DNA of 64,000 bases, taken from positions 62,001 to 126,000 of the forward strand of contig NZ_QORW01000015.1 of assembly GCF_003574735.1 (NCBI RefSeq), in the 5' to 3' direction. The notes under the pieces were generated by a model. The model did not search any database and was not told where the DNA came from. It worked only from the letters and a program-made list of their open reading frames with translations. This stretch comes from Dongia deserti. Lineage in GTDB: Bacteria; Pseudomonadota; Alphaproteobacteria; Dongiales; Dongiaceae. Positions 35,743-44,047 of the stretch are shown here, piece by piece. Within the stretch, counting starts at the first letter, position 1. Each line of letters starts with the position of its first letter. Position numbers and translations under genes: made by a program.

Positions 35743-36546
35743 CTAGGCATAGGGCAGGCTACCGAGCGCGGAATAGCGCTCGTTCAGATCGGTCAGCAAT
35801 GCTACGTCTTTGCTGCTCATATCGAAATCGAATACATCAATATCTTCTTCCAAGTGGCTCCGTTGATTGGCCTTGGGCAGTGGAACTGCGCCGCGCTCCA
35901 GGTTCCACCGGATCAATACTTGCGCCGGGGTCTTTTCATATGTAGAGGCGACGCCCGCGAGAACGTCATCTGCCAGCCGTGTGGTGCGTGTGAGCGGGCT
36001 GTAGGCCTGAATGACGATGCCGCGCTCTTTGCAATACTTCAGCATAGCTTCGCTATGGCCGAAGGGGCTCCACTCAATCTGGTTGACTGCAGGCACCTCA
36101 CCACTTGCATCGATCAAGGTTTCGATCTGCTCGGCAGAATAATTGCTGACACCAATATCGCGCGCGAGCCCGTCCTGTTTCGCTCGCATCAGGCCGCGCC
36201 ATAGCTGCTCTCCCGCGCTCTTTGGCGGTGGTCGATGGATGAGCATAAGATCGGCGTATTCCGATTGCAGCTCGTCCAGGTATTCGCGCGTAGCTTCGTA
36301 GGGATCGTCCGTTTCCTCGATCTTCGCGACCAGGTAAACACTGCTTCGATCCATACCGCTCCGCTTGATGGCTTCGGCGATACCGGGCTGGGTGCCATAG
36401 TCTGCGGAGGTATCAATCATGCGATAGCCAAGACCAAAGGCCGCTTGGACGGTCTCCGCCGTGTTCTTGGTCAACTCCCACGTGCCGAGACCCATGACAG
36501 GCATTGGATTCCCCGTGTGCAGGGTCACGCTGGATTGCGGATTCAT
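35743..36546 (-). CDS. aldo/keto reductase
   Basis: This 267-residue (beta/alpha)8-barrel NADPH-dependent reductase shows the complete catalytic tetrad: Asp45 and Tyr50 (IDTSADYG), Lys75 (VAKIEE) and His104 (LIHRPP). The C-terminal cofactor segment PLPKANQRSHLEEDIDVFDF is also typical. It is most like 2,5-diketo-gluconate/methylglyoxal reductase-type enzymes. The substrate is not inferable. It converges with the serine hydrolase gene. Confidence 0.93.
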   Translation of the reverse strand: MNPQSSVTLHTGNPMPVMGLGTWELTKNTAETVQAAFGLGYRMIDTSADYGTQPGIAEAIKRSGMDRSSVYLVAKIEETDDPYEATREYLDELQSEYADLMLIHRPPPKSAGEQLWRGLMRAKQDGLARDIGVSNYSAEQIETLIDASGEVPAVNQIEWSPFGHSEAMLKYCKERGIVIQAYSPLTRTTRLADDVLAGVASTYEKTPAQVLIRWNLERGAVPLPKANQRSHLEEDIDVFDFDMSSKDVALLTDLNERYSALGSLPYA

Positions 36547-36797
36547 GTGCTCACTCGCTGTATCCGGAGCGCCGTTAGGCGCGGAATTGCGTCGGCTTCA
36601 AGACTCAAAACAGGATCACATCAATTGCTGTTCCTCCCGACTCAGAAAGTCGTGTGCACCAGGTGGCCCGGATTCGGCGCGCTCGGGATCCAGCCGAGCG
36701 GAATCGAGACGGTTCTTGCGGCCAAGCGAGAACGTGAATCGCGCTTCCCCTGGATCGTCTCCAGCAACTGGTTGCCTGGCATCGGTGTTGCTATTCT

Positions 36798-37736
36798 GTG
36801 CCGACCAACCGTCCCCGCAAAGGACCAAGACGTCAGCCGGCAAACAGCCGCGGGCATGCTGCCATTGTCTGCGGCCTCGCTCTCGCCGGAGCAGCGGCCC
36901 TAGGTGCTTGGTGGCAACGCCTGCGGCGCTCACCGCCGCAGACGGAAGACACCCGCCGCTGGGATCTGCGTGGCAGCTATACGCAGAGCGGCCCGCTTGC
37001 CACCTTCGTGCGATATCCTGCCAACTCGCCGCAGTCGGCGGCGGCGCTGCCGCCCGTCGTGCTTGTGCATGGAATGGTTGTTTCGAGCCGGATGGTGGAG
37101 CCGCTTGCTGGCGTGCTCGGTCGCTATTTCAGAGTGGTCGCGCCCGACCTGCCCGGCTTCGGTGAGAGTTCGAAACCGGCGCGGTCCCTCACCGTACCGG
37201 AGTTGGCCGATGCACTTGCCCTTTGGCTGCGGACACAGAACATGTCGCGTGTGATTCCGATCGGGACGTCTCTGGGTTGCCACGTCGTCGTGGAACTGGC
37301 GGTTCGCCACCCAGAGTTGGTGGATCGGCTGGTGCTGCAAGGTCCAGGCCTCGAACCTGCGGGCCGCCGATTATGGCGGGCCCTCTGGCGCCAGGCAGTC
37401 AACAGCTGGCGCGAGCCGCGGTCGCTGGGGCGAATCTCGCGGACCGACTACGCCAAGGCGGGTATCCGACGTGCCGTAGCAAGCGTCCGCACCGCGCTCG
37501 TGGAGCGAATCGAGGACCAGCTGCCGCGGGTGCAAGCACCGACCCTGGTGGTGCGCGGAAGCCGGGATGTGATCGCCCCTCAGCATTGGGCGGAGCACGT
37601 AACGGACCTCCTGCCTCGGGGCAGACTGACCGTGATCGATGGCGGCACGCACGTACTCTCCTATGGCGCACCGGAGGCTTTCGCGGCCGCCATCCTGCCA
37701 TTCCTACTGGAGGCAAGACCGCAGCCGATGGAATGA
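36798..37736 (+). CDS. alpha/beta hydrolase with N-terminal anchor
   Basis: This 312-residue protein has a basic N-terminus and one hydrophobic segment (about 22-40), then an alpha/beta-hydrolase fold. The oxyanion strand is VVLVHGMV, the nucleophile elbow is GTSLGC (Ser158), and the acid and base are Asp in GSRDVIAP and His in GGTHVLSY near the end. The triad is complete, so a membrane-associated esterase or lipase is expected. The downstream DUF1194 gene follows by 85 bases in the same direction. Confidence 0.9.
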   Translation: MPTNRPRKGPRRQPANSRGHAAIVCGLALAGAAALGAWWQRLRRSPPQTEDTRRWDLRGSYTQSGPLATFVRYPANSPQSAAALPPVVLVHGMVVSSRMVEPLAGVLGRYFRVVAPDLPGFGESSKPARSLTVPELADALALWLRTQNMSRVIPIGTSLGCHVVVELAVRHPELVDRLVLQGPGLEPAGRRLWRALWRQAVNSWREPRSLGRISRTDYAKAGIRRAVASVRTALVERIEDQLPRVQAPTLVVRGSRDVIAPQHWAEHVTDLLPRGRLTVIDGGTHVLSYGAPEAFAAAILPFLLEARPQPME

Positions 37737-37821
37737 GGACGGGCGACAAAAGCCAAGTGATTGGCGAGCGGGGCGAAGCGCATTAGTCTTGCCTCTGGAG
37801 CGGACGGCAGGGAGGCATTCC

Positions 37822-38619
37822 ATGCGGCGTAGCGCGTTCACTCTTGTCCTTGCGGCCGTTCTGTGGGCGGCAGTGCTCCCCCCGGTCCGGGCGGCCGACA
37901 TGCCGGTCGATCTCGAGCTCATCCTCGCGGTTGATGTGTCGCTCTCGATGGATGTCGACGAGCAGCAGCTCCAGCGCGACGGCTACGTCGCGGCGCTCAC
38001 CCATCCCGATGTCGTCTCTGCCATCACCCAGGGGCGCCATGGCAAGATCGCGCTCTCCTACGTTGAATGGGCGGGGCCGACCTCGCAATACACGGTGATG
38101 GACTGGCGCCTGATTGATGGCCCAGCATCGGCCAGGGCGTTTGCCGCCGAGCTCGCGCGGGCGCCGATCCAGCGCTATCGCTTCACCTCGATCTCGGGCG
38201 GCCTCGCATTCGCCGCGCCGCAATTCGACAACAATGGCTATGAGTCCAAGCGCCGCGTGATCGATGTGTCGGGCGACGGGCCCAACAACATGGGCATCCC
38301 CATCGAGATGGCGCGCGCGCCGGTCATCAGCGCCGGAATCACCATCAACGGCCTCCCGATCATGATCAAGCGGCCGGGAGGCCCCTTCTCGATCCCCGAT
38401 CTCGATGTCTACTACGAGGATTGCGTCATCGGCGGGGCCGGCGCCTTCCTGGTCGTAGTGCGGTCCACCGACCAGTTCGCCGAAGCGATCCGCCGCAAGC
38501 TCGTGCTCGAGATCGCCGGCCGCACGCCCCAGGTGATCCCCGCCGCCGCGCCAGCGGGCGGGAAGCGCATCGACTGCCTCATCGGCGAGAAGCTGCGCGA
38601 GCAATGGATGCGCGACTAG
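37822..38619 (+). CDS. DUF1194 (VWA-like) exported protein
   Basis: This 265-residue protein has a signal peptide (LAAVLWAAVLPPVRA) followed by the DUF1194 domain. The DxSxS site (AVDVSLSMD) and the DVSGDGPNN loop are both intact, so the metal-ion-dependent adhesion site looks functional. The ATG at 37822 follows GGAGG. It is one of three paralogues in the window and the most family-typical. Members are abundant in Rhizobiales and Rhodospirillales but have no assigned role. Confidence 0.9.
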   Translation: MRRSAFTLVLAAVLWAAVLPPVRAADMPVDLELILAVDVSLSMDVDEQQLQRDGYVAALTHPDVVSAITQGRHGKIALSYVEWAGPTSQYTVMDWRLIDGPASARAFAAELARAPIQRYRFTSISGGLAFAAPQFDNNGYESKRRVIDVSGDGPNNMGIPIEMARAPVISAGITINGLPIMIKRPGGPFSIPDLDVYYEDCVIGGAGAFLVVVRSTDQFAEAIRRKLVLEIAGRTPQVIPAAAPAGGKRIDCLIGEKLREQWMRD

Positions 38620-38640
38620 CGCGTACTCCGACCACCGCCG

Positions 38641-39039
38641 TCAGGCGTGCGCTGCGACCGCGCGAACCCGTTCCGCCGCCTCGCTGGCCCGCATGGCTTC
38701 GCCATAGTGACAGAAGCAGAGAATGTCGTGCAGTTCCCTCTCGGTGATGCCGAAGAAAGCCATGGCATCTCCGACCGCGTCGCCAGTGAGCCCTTCCGCA
38801 CGCAGAAACGGATTCTTATATGCGATGCTCAATGGCGAATCATCGGCACGCAGGGCCATCCGCCTTGCCCGGAGAACGTACTCGACCCTGAACAACGTCT
38901 TCAGCAGCCGACCTCTCTCGCGGTCCAGCGCGTCGGCCCAACGCTCAAGGCGCTCGCGTTTCGGCATCGGGCGAGGATTGAGCGCGCTTGGCAGGATATT
39001 TGCGATGCTGCGGATCTCGTCTCGAGACTTGTGCCTCAT
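38641..39039 (-). CDS. hypothetical helical protein
   Basis: This 132-residue soluble protein starts at an ATG preceded by GGAGG at good spacing. It is rich in Arg and Ala with several predicted helices. The C-terminal half (LTGDAVGDAMAFFGITERELHDILCFCHYG) contains Cys residues and looks like a small folded domain. I recognise no family with confidence. It converges with the DUF1194 gene, 21 bases from its stop. Confidence 0.6.
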   Translation of the reverse strand: MRHKSRDEIRSIANILPSALNPRPMPKRERLERWADALDRERGRLLKTLFRVEYVLRARRMALRADDSPLSIAYKNPFLRAEGLTGDAVGDAMAFFGITERELHDILCFCHYGEAMRASEAAERVRAVAAHA

Positions 39040-39276
39040 GATCGCCTCCAACTTGCTTAAGTTGATTAGGTGCCACCTATGCAACGAGGCCGCCTCAGGC
39101 AAGTGAGCAAGCCACGCATTTCATGCAAGACTTGGGTGGAGAGAACGCACAATCACGCATAGCTGCAGCAGACGATCAGGATGGCAGGGACCGTGCATTG
39201 CATGGCCGATCAGCTTGCCTTGCTGGAGGTGGGTGCCCGATGAGGCCGGTATCTCGTCGGGTCGCGCTCATGCCCC

Positions 39277-40197
39277 TCAGCGGACGCGGGTGCCGGCGGA
39301 ACTGTCCCAATGGAGCGGCTTGTCGAACCGGGGCAGCGGCGCATCGCTCGCACCGATCGTCACGCCGATCCGCGTCTCGGGCGGGCAGATCGCGACGTAC
39401 CGCGCATAGCTGCCAGTACCGCCCTTGAACTTCGGATAGCCGATCGTCACCAGGCAGCCAGTCGCCGGCACGCCGGTGAGATTCGCGACGCCTTCCGCTT
39501 GTGCGTAGCCGTTGTGCATGAGCCAGTATTCGCCCTCCAGCGTCGGAGTCGTGTCGGTGTCGAGCGGCTCGTGGCCGTGGAAGAGGATACGCCGCTGCTG
39601 GTGCAGGAACTTCAGCGCGTCGAGCGACACGCCAGGAAATGGCCTGCGCGTGGAGAGTTCGGGGTTCGGCCAGTCCTTGGACCAATCGGATCGGACGAAC
39701 ACGACCGAGCCTTCCGGAATCCGGCCATGCTGCGTCTCGAAAGCCTCTATGTCCGCGATCTGCAGGTGGTATCCCGGGTCCGTGGCGACCTTCTCCACGA
39801 TGGAGATCACCACAAGCGGGCGCACGGCATAGGTCGGCGGCAGTTCGTCGATCGCTGGGTATTCCGGCGCCCAGTGGGCCGGTGGGTCCAGCTGCGTGCC
39901 GAGTTGGTCGGTTGCGAGATCGTAACCGGTCGCTTCAACGCCATGCTTCGCGTAGGTGTAGGCCTCGCCCTTCTTGGCAAATCCTTCAATATCGGCCGCG
40001 GCCTTGGCCGGCTCGAATCTCGACGGGCCGAAGCCAGACCAGACCGGAATGTCCGGCGCGATGATATGGGTCAGGTCGATGTACTTGGCGCCCTTTAGTG
40101 ACTGCTCGTAGACGCCCCACAGCCCATCCTGCGCGAGCGCTCCCGATGCCGATGACAGGCCGAGAATCACAGCGATACTTGCGATGCACTTCATCAT
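39277..40197 (-). CDS. cyclase-family metal-dependent hydrolase, exported
   Basis: This 306-residue protein of the kynurenine formamidase/cyclase superfamily has a signal peptide (SIAVILGLSSASGALA). The metal-binding signature, normally HxGTHxDxPxH, reads QLGTQLDPPAH here, so two His are Gln while the Asp and last His remain. Other His/Asp segments (YIDLTHIIAPDIPVW; FHGHEPLDTD) fit the fold. Activity and metal content may therefore differ from formamidases. The ATG overlaps the stop of the LysE-AraC gene by three bases, suggesting co-expression. Confidence 0.85.
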   Translation of the reverse strand: MMKCIASIAVILGLSSASGALAQDGLWGVYEQSLKGAKYIDLTHIIAPDIPVWSGFGPSRFEPAKAAADIEGFAKKGEAYTYAKHGVEATGYDLATDQLGTQLDPPAHWAPEYPAIDELPPTYAVRPLVVISIVEKVATDPGYHLQIADIEAFETQHGRIPEGSVVFVRSDWSKDWPNPELSTRRPFPGVSLDALKFLHQQRRILFHGHEPLDTDTTPTLEGEYWLMHNGYAQAEGVANLTGVPATGCLVTIGYPKFKGGTGSYARYVAICPPETRIGVTIGASDAPLPRFDKPLHWDSSAGTRVR

Positions 40198-41282
40198 GCC
40201 TTCACGCCTCCAGTCGATGCGCCCTCTCCTGCAGCGAACTCCCCGATGGCGACGAAGCGGCGCCCGCCGTGGCGCACGTCTGATGGCGTCAATCCAAAAC
40301 GGCGGCGAAACTCCCGATTGAAGGTCGATAGATCGCCGAAGCCGGCGGCGAGCGCGATGTCCGCGATTGTGCGATCCGCGTAAGCGGAGTCGGCCAGCAT
40401 GCAGTACACGCGAGTCAAGCGAAGGCGGAGCACAAATTTCGACAGCGATGTATTCTCGCCCTCGAACAACTTGCGGACGTAGCGCGGGGTTATGCGATGT
40501 CGCAACGAGAGAGCGGCGGCGGTGACGTCTCCTTCCAGGTTCTGCGCGATATCGGCCTTGATAGCACGCAGCCGCGCGGCGCGCGAACCACGTCCGGCCG
40601 TGATCTCGGCCACATCGCGCATCGCCCCGAGAGCCAGGCCAACGACATCATGAACGGGATCGCCCGCCCGCCAGAGCAGGCGCAGGCCGAGAAGACCGAG
40701 CAATGCGCCGGTCGCGCGATCGATCCAACGCTTGGCGGCGAGGTAGACCCGGCGTACTGGCGATGATCCGAAGAACATCGACACCAGGCTGTACCATGCG
40801 ACCTCGTTCAGGGTGACGATGACCAGCAAAGCCACGGCCATCCAGCCGGGCGCCGCACCCGGCAGCATCGCGACGAAGATCGAGCCGAAGAAGACGACGG
40901 CTTTCGGGTTGGAGAGCTGTGTCAGGAACCCGCGCAGCAGGGGATTGCGCGCGCGCTCCAGTCTCACGTTTTCGTTCATCTCGACGGGATCCGCGGCATG
41001 GCGGAAGATCTGGAACGCGATCCACAGCAGGAACAGCGCGCCCGCCACTTTAACGCCGACGAACAGCCAGTGGAACTCGCGGAACAGCAGGTCGAGGCCG
41101 AGGAGAGCGGCCGCCGACCATACGACCGATCCTGCGGCGAGGCCCACGGCGACCTTGACCCCGTCGGCGCGCGAACGTGCAACCGCGGTCCGCGCCGTGA
41201 CGAGAAAGCTCGGGCCCGGGCTAATGACCGCGATCAAGTGAACAAGGCCGATCGTCACGAGCGTCAGGAGATTCGCCGTCAT
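40194..41282 (-). CDS. LysE-type exporter fused to an AraC-type DNA-binding domain
   Basis: This 362-residue chimera has two parts. Residues 1 to about 207 are a LysE/RhtB exporter, with the SPGPSFL motif at 21-27, NPKAVVFF near 125-132 and five to six hydrophobic segments. From about 208 the sequence becomes the linker and double helix-turn-helix of an AraC regulator (ARLRAIKADI; ITPRYVRKLFEGENTSLSKFVL; IADIALAAGFGDLSTFNREFRRRFGLTPSDVR). No stop or frameshift separates them. The ATG at 41282 follows GGAGATC. It could be a membrane-tethered regulator or a deletion fusion of two neighbouring genes. It is coupled to the cyclase gene downstream. Confidence 0.85.
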   Translation of the reverse strand: MTANLLTLVTIGLVHLIAVISPGPSFLVTARTAVARSRADGVKVAVGLAAGSVVWSAAALLGLDLLFREFHWLFVGVKVAGALFLLWIAFQIFRHAADPVEMNENVRLERARNPLLRGFLTQLSNPKAVVFFGSIFVAMLPGAAPGWMAVALLVIVTLNEVAWYSLVSMFFGSSPVRRVYLAAKRWIDRATGALLGLLGLRLLWRAGDPVHDVVGLALGAMRDVAEITAGRGSRAARLRAIKADIAQNLEGDVTAAALSLRHRITPRYVRKLFEGENTSLSKFVLRLRLTRVYCMLADSAYADRTIADIALAAGFGDLSTFNREFRRRFGLTPSDVRHGGRRFVAIGEFAAGEGASTGGVKA

Positions 41283-41453
41283 GAGTGATCTCCACAGGCA
41301 ATGCGAACCGCCGCGTCCGCCATGCCGAAACAAGGCGCCGATGCGAGCGCGTGGACCGCTAAGCGACCCATAGCAAGAGACGCTGTCGAAATCTTGGGCA
41401 GAAGGGAACAAGACGCGGGAACAGATGCGGAACTTATGCGCTGTGCCCGACTG

Positions 41454-42398
41454 CTAGTTCTGCGCTGCCAAGTTGCCGTCGGCGGGCACCCAGAACGCCG
41501 GGTCGAGGCGCACGTCCAGCCAGGTCATGCCCCAATGCAGGTGCGGACCGGTCGCCCGGCCGGTCTGTCCGACGTGGCCGATCACCTCGCCCTGCCGGAC
41601 GTAAGTGCCGATCTTGGCCTGTAGCGCCTTCATGTGGATGAAAGCCGACTGCACGCCGAAGCCGTGGTCGATGATGATGGTGCCGCCAGTCAGGAAGAAG
41701 TCACTGGCGACCAGACGCACCCAACCCGGCGCGGGCGCAACCACGGGGCTGCCTTCCGGTGCTGCGATGTCGAGCCCATAATGCGGGGCGCGCGGCTCGC
41801 CATTCAGGATGCGCTGGCTGCCATAGACGCCGCTGATCGGACCCTGCGCCGGCCAGATGAAGGGGACAAGGAAATCCTGGCTTTCGGTCGGCGCGCCCCC
41901 GCGCACCTCGTTGATCTTCTCCTGATCGGCCTTGATGCGTGCGAGGTCAGCGGGGTTCGGCGTGACCTTCGCCTGCTCCATGTTGTTGATGCGCTGGATG
42001 TCGAACTCGCGCTGCGCGATATCGAGCATCTGCTGCTCGCTCTCACCGTTGGAATGGATGATGGTGAGCTGCGCCGTCGGCGCCTGGTCACGCCCGAAGC
42101 CGAACACGAACAGCCCGTCCTTGCCGACCATCAGCGCGCGGTCACCGAGCAGCACTGTGGCGCCGGGCGTGGTGCGGCCGGTGACGAAGCCGCCTTGGGT
42201 GAGCTGGCCGGTGAGTTCGATGGCATGGGCGGGGGTGGTGAGGAGTAAGGAAAGCGCCGCGAGCAAAAGACTGAGCCCCAGTGCTCTTCCTCTTCCCCCC
42301 TTGTGGGCGAAGGTTGGGATGGAGGGTGATGCAGCGCTGAACAATCGACGAATGGCGCCCTGACGAGCGCTCGCGGCTCTCGCCGCGCTACCCCCCAT
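41454..42398 (-). CDS. M23 family metallopeptidase (LytM-type)
   Basis: The mature protein has an N-terminal beta domain (IELTGQLTQGGFVTGRTTPGATV), a helical linker and the M23 domain. The zinc ligands are HYGLD (first His and Asp), then HLHW near the end, with an intervening His in SAFIHM. It should cleave peptidoglycan cross-links in the periplasm. A signal peptide core (LGLSLLLAALSLLLTTPAHA) is clear. Its 5' end lies against a MITE-like repeat, and no ATG lies between repeat and signal. The ATG at 42398 is inside the repeat and follows GAGGG; a non-ATG start near 42281 is the alternative. Confidence 0.87.
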   Translation of the reverse strand: MGGSAARAASARQGAIRRLFSAASPSIPTFAHKGGRGRALGLSLLLAALSLLLTTPAHAIELTGQLTQGGFVTGRTTPGATVLLGDRALMVGKDGLFVFGFGRDQAPTAQLTIIHSNGESEQQMLDIAQREFDIQRINNMEQAKVTPNPADLARIKADQEKINEVRGGAPTESQDFLVPFIWPAQGPISGVYGSQRILNGEPRAPHYGLDIAAPEGSPVVAPAPGWVRLVASDFFLTGGTIIIDHGFGVQSAFIHMKALQAKIGTYVRQGEVIGHVGQTGRATGPHLHWGMTWLDVRLDPAFWVPADGNLAAQN

Positions 42399-42475
42399 CC
42401 ACCCTCGGGCTCTTGCGACCCGGGGGTCGCTGTCGCTCGCCAAGGCTCCGCGTCCTTCGCCCACAAGGGGGGAAG
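42292..42475. repeat. MITE-like element with perfect 22-bp terminal inverted repeats
   Basis: Positions 42292-42313 and 42454-42475 are exact reverse complements (22 of 22), each containing CCTTCGCCCACAAGG or its complement, around a 140-base GC-rich centre with no gene. It belongs to the 'SPLVGEG' type of dispersed alphaproteobacterial repeat. It lies between xseA and the M23 gene and overlaps the latter's possible start. A related end fragment occurs at 49130-49172. Confidence 0.85.
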
Positions 42476-42499
42476 GGAAGTTTTCTATGGGGTCGAGAC

Positions 42500-43987
42500 T
42501 CACAGCAGCGTCCCCTGCTTTTCCTGCTTCGACGTCTTGCGCTTGGGAGACGCGCTGCCGCCGTCGACGAGCGCGCGGGTGCGGCCGTCGTGGAATTGCA
42601 GGGTGACGGGCATGCCGGAGGACAGCGCCGCGGCGCTGGTCAAAGGCTGGTCGTCCTGGTCGCGCACCAGGGCGAAGCCGCGCTTCAGCACGTGCTCATA
42701 CGAGTAGGAGTCGAGCAAGGCGCCGCAGCTCGCCAGCGCATCCGCGCGGCGCTGGATCAGATCATGCAGCAGCTTGGGCCGCAGGTGCGTGGCGCCGTTG
42801 TCCAGGCGCCGGCCGGACCGCTCAAGCGCGGCATTCACGCAGGTGACGAGATGCGAAACGGCGTAGCTGAGCGCATTCTGCATCGCCGCGATCTGGTCGC
42901 GCGGCGTACGCAGGCGGCCGGCCAAGGCATGCAAGGCATCGCGCTTGCGATCGAAGAAGCTGCGCTGGGCATTGTCGCGTCGCTCGATCCAGTGATCGAG
43001 CTGCTGGACCTTCTCCTGGATCAGGCGCACGGGATCGGGCAGGCCGCGCGCCAGCCCCTCGATCATCAGGCGATGCTCACCGATCTGGCGCGCGGCGGCG
43101 CGCGCCAGGCGATGGCCGCACAACGTGACTTCCGCGATCAGATCGGCGCGCACCGGGACCGCCATTTCTGCGGCGGCGGTTGGCGTGGGCGCACGGCGGT
43201 CGGACGCGAAATCGATCAGGGTGGTGTCGGTCTCGTGACCCACGGCGGAGATCAGTGGAATGGTGCTGGCGGCGGCGGCGCGCACCACGATCTCCTCGTT
43301 GAAGGCCATCAGGTCTTCGAGGGACCCGCCGCCGCGCGCGACGATCAGCACATCGGGGCGCGGCACCCTGCCGCCAACCGGGAGCGCGTTGAAACCGCGG
43401 ATGGCGTGCGCGACCTGCTGCGCCGCGCCTTCGCCCTGCACCAGCACCGGCCACAACAGCACGTGGCGCGGGAAGCGATCCTCCAGGCGATGCAGGATGT
43501 CGCGGATGACGGCGCCGCTGGGCGAGGTGACGACGCCGATGACGTTCGGCAACAGCGGGATCGGCCGCTTGCGCGCGGCGTCGAACAGGCCTTCGGCGGC
43601 CAGCTTCTTCTTGCGATCCTCCAGCAGCTTGAGCAGCGCACCGAGGCCGGCGAGTTCCAGCCGGTCGATCACCAGCTGGTATTCGGAGCGCTCGGCATAA
43701 GAGGTGATGCGACCGGTCGCCACCACCTCCATGCCGTCTTCGGGCGCCAGGCCGATGCGGGCGGCGGCGCTGCGCCAGCAAACGGCCTTGATGCAGGCGG
43801 CATCGTCCTTGAGCTGCATATAGAGGTGGCCGGAGCCGGCACGCTTGAAGCCGGAGATCTCGCCGCGCACGCGCACGCGGTCGAAGCCGCTTTCAAGCGT
43901 GCGCTTGATAGCGGCGGAAAGCTCGCTGACCGTCAGCTCCACAAGGTTGTGGGTGACCGGCATGGATTGGGTGCGAATCTCTGTCAT
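42500..43987 (-). CDS. xseA: exodeoxyribonuclease VII large subunit
   Basis: This is a 495-residue XseA. The N-terminal OB fold (LTVSELSAAIKRTLESGFDRVRVRGEISGFKRAGSGHLYMQLKD) binds single-stranded DNA. The catalytic domain holds VITSPSGAVIRDIL-like and DVLIVARGGGSLEDLMAFNEE segments plus AVGHETDTTLIDFASDRRAPTP. A long coiled-coil C-terminal part follows. With XseB (not here) it degrades single-stranded DNA in repair. The ATG at 43987 starts the recognisable protein; the frame stays open far upstream only because it is antisense to purD. It is divergent from purD, a common alphaproteobacterial arrangement. Confidence 0.96.
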   Translation of the reverse strand: MTEIRTQSMPVTHNLVELTVSELSAAIKRTLESGFDRVRVRGEISGFKRAGSGHLYMQLKDDAACIKAVCWRSAAARIGLAPEDGMEVVATGRITSYAERSEYQLVIDRLELAGLGALLKLLEDRKKKLAAEGLFDAARKRPIPLLPNVIGVVTSPSGAVIRDILHRLEDRFPRHVLLWPVLVQGEGAAQQVAHAIRGFNALPVGGRVPRPDVLIVARGGGSLEDLMAFNEEIVVRAAAASTIPLISAVGHETDTTLIDFASDRRAPTPTAAAEMAVPVRADLIAEVTLCGHRLARAAARQIGEHRLMIEGLARGLPDPVRLIQEKVQQLDHWIERRDNAQRSFFDRKRDALHALAGRLRTPRDQIAAMQNALSYAVSHLVTCVNAALERSGRRLDNGATHLRPKLLHDLIQRRADALASCGALLDSYSYEHVLKRGFALVRDQDDQPLTSAAALSSGMPVTLQFHDGRTRALVDGGSASPKRKTSKQEKQGTLL

Positions 43988-44047
43988 GGGTCGGTATTCT
44001 ATGTTATCGGGTGAGCTGAGGTCACGGTCATTTGGGGCGGCATTCCC

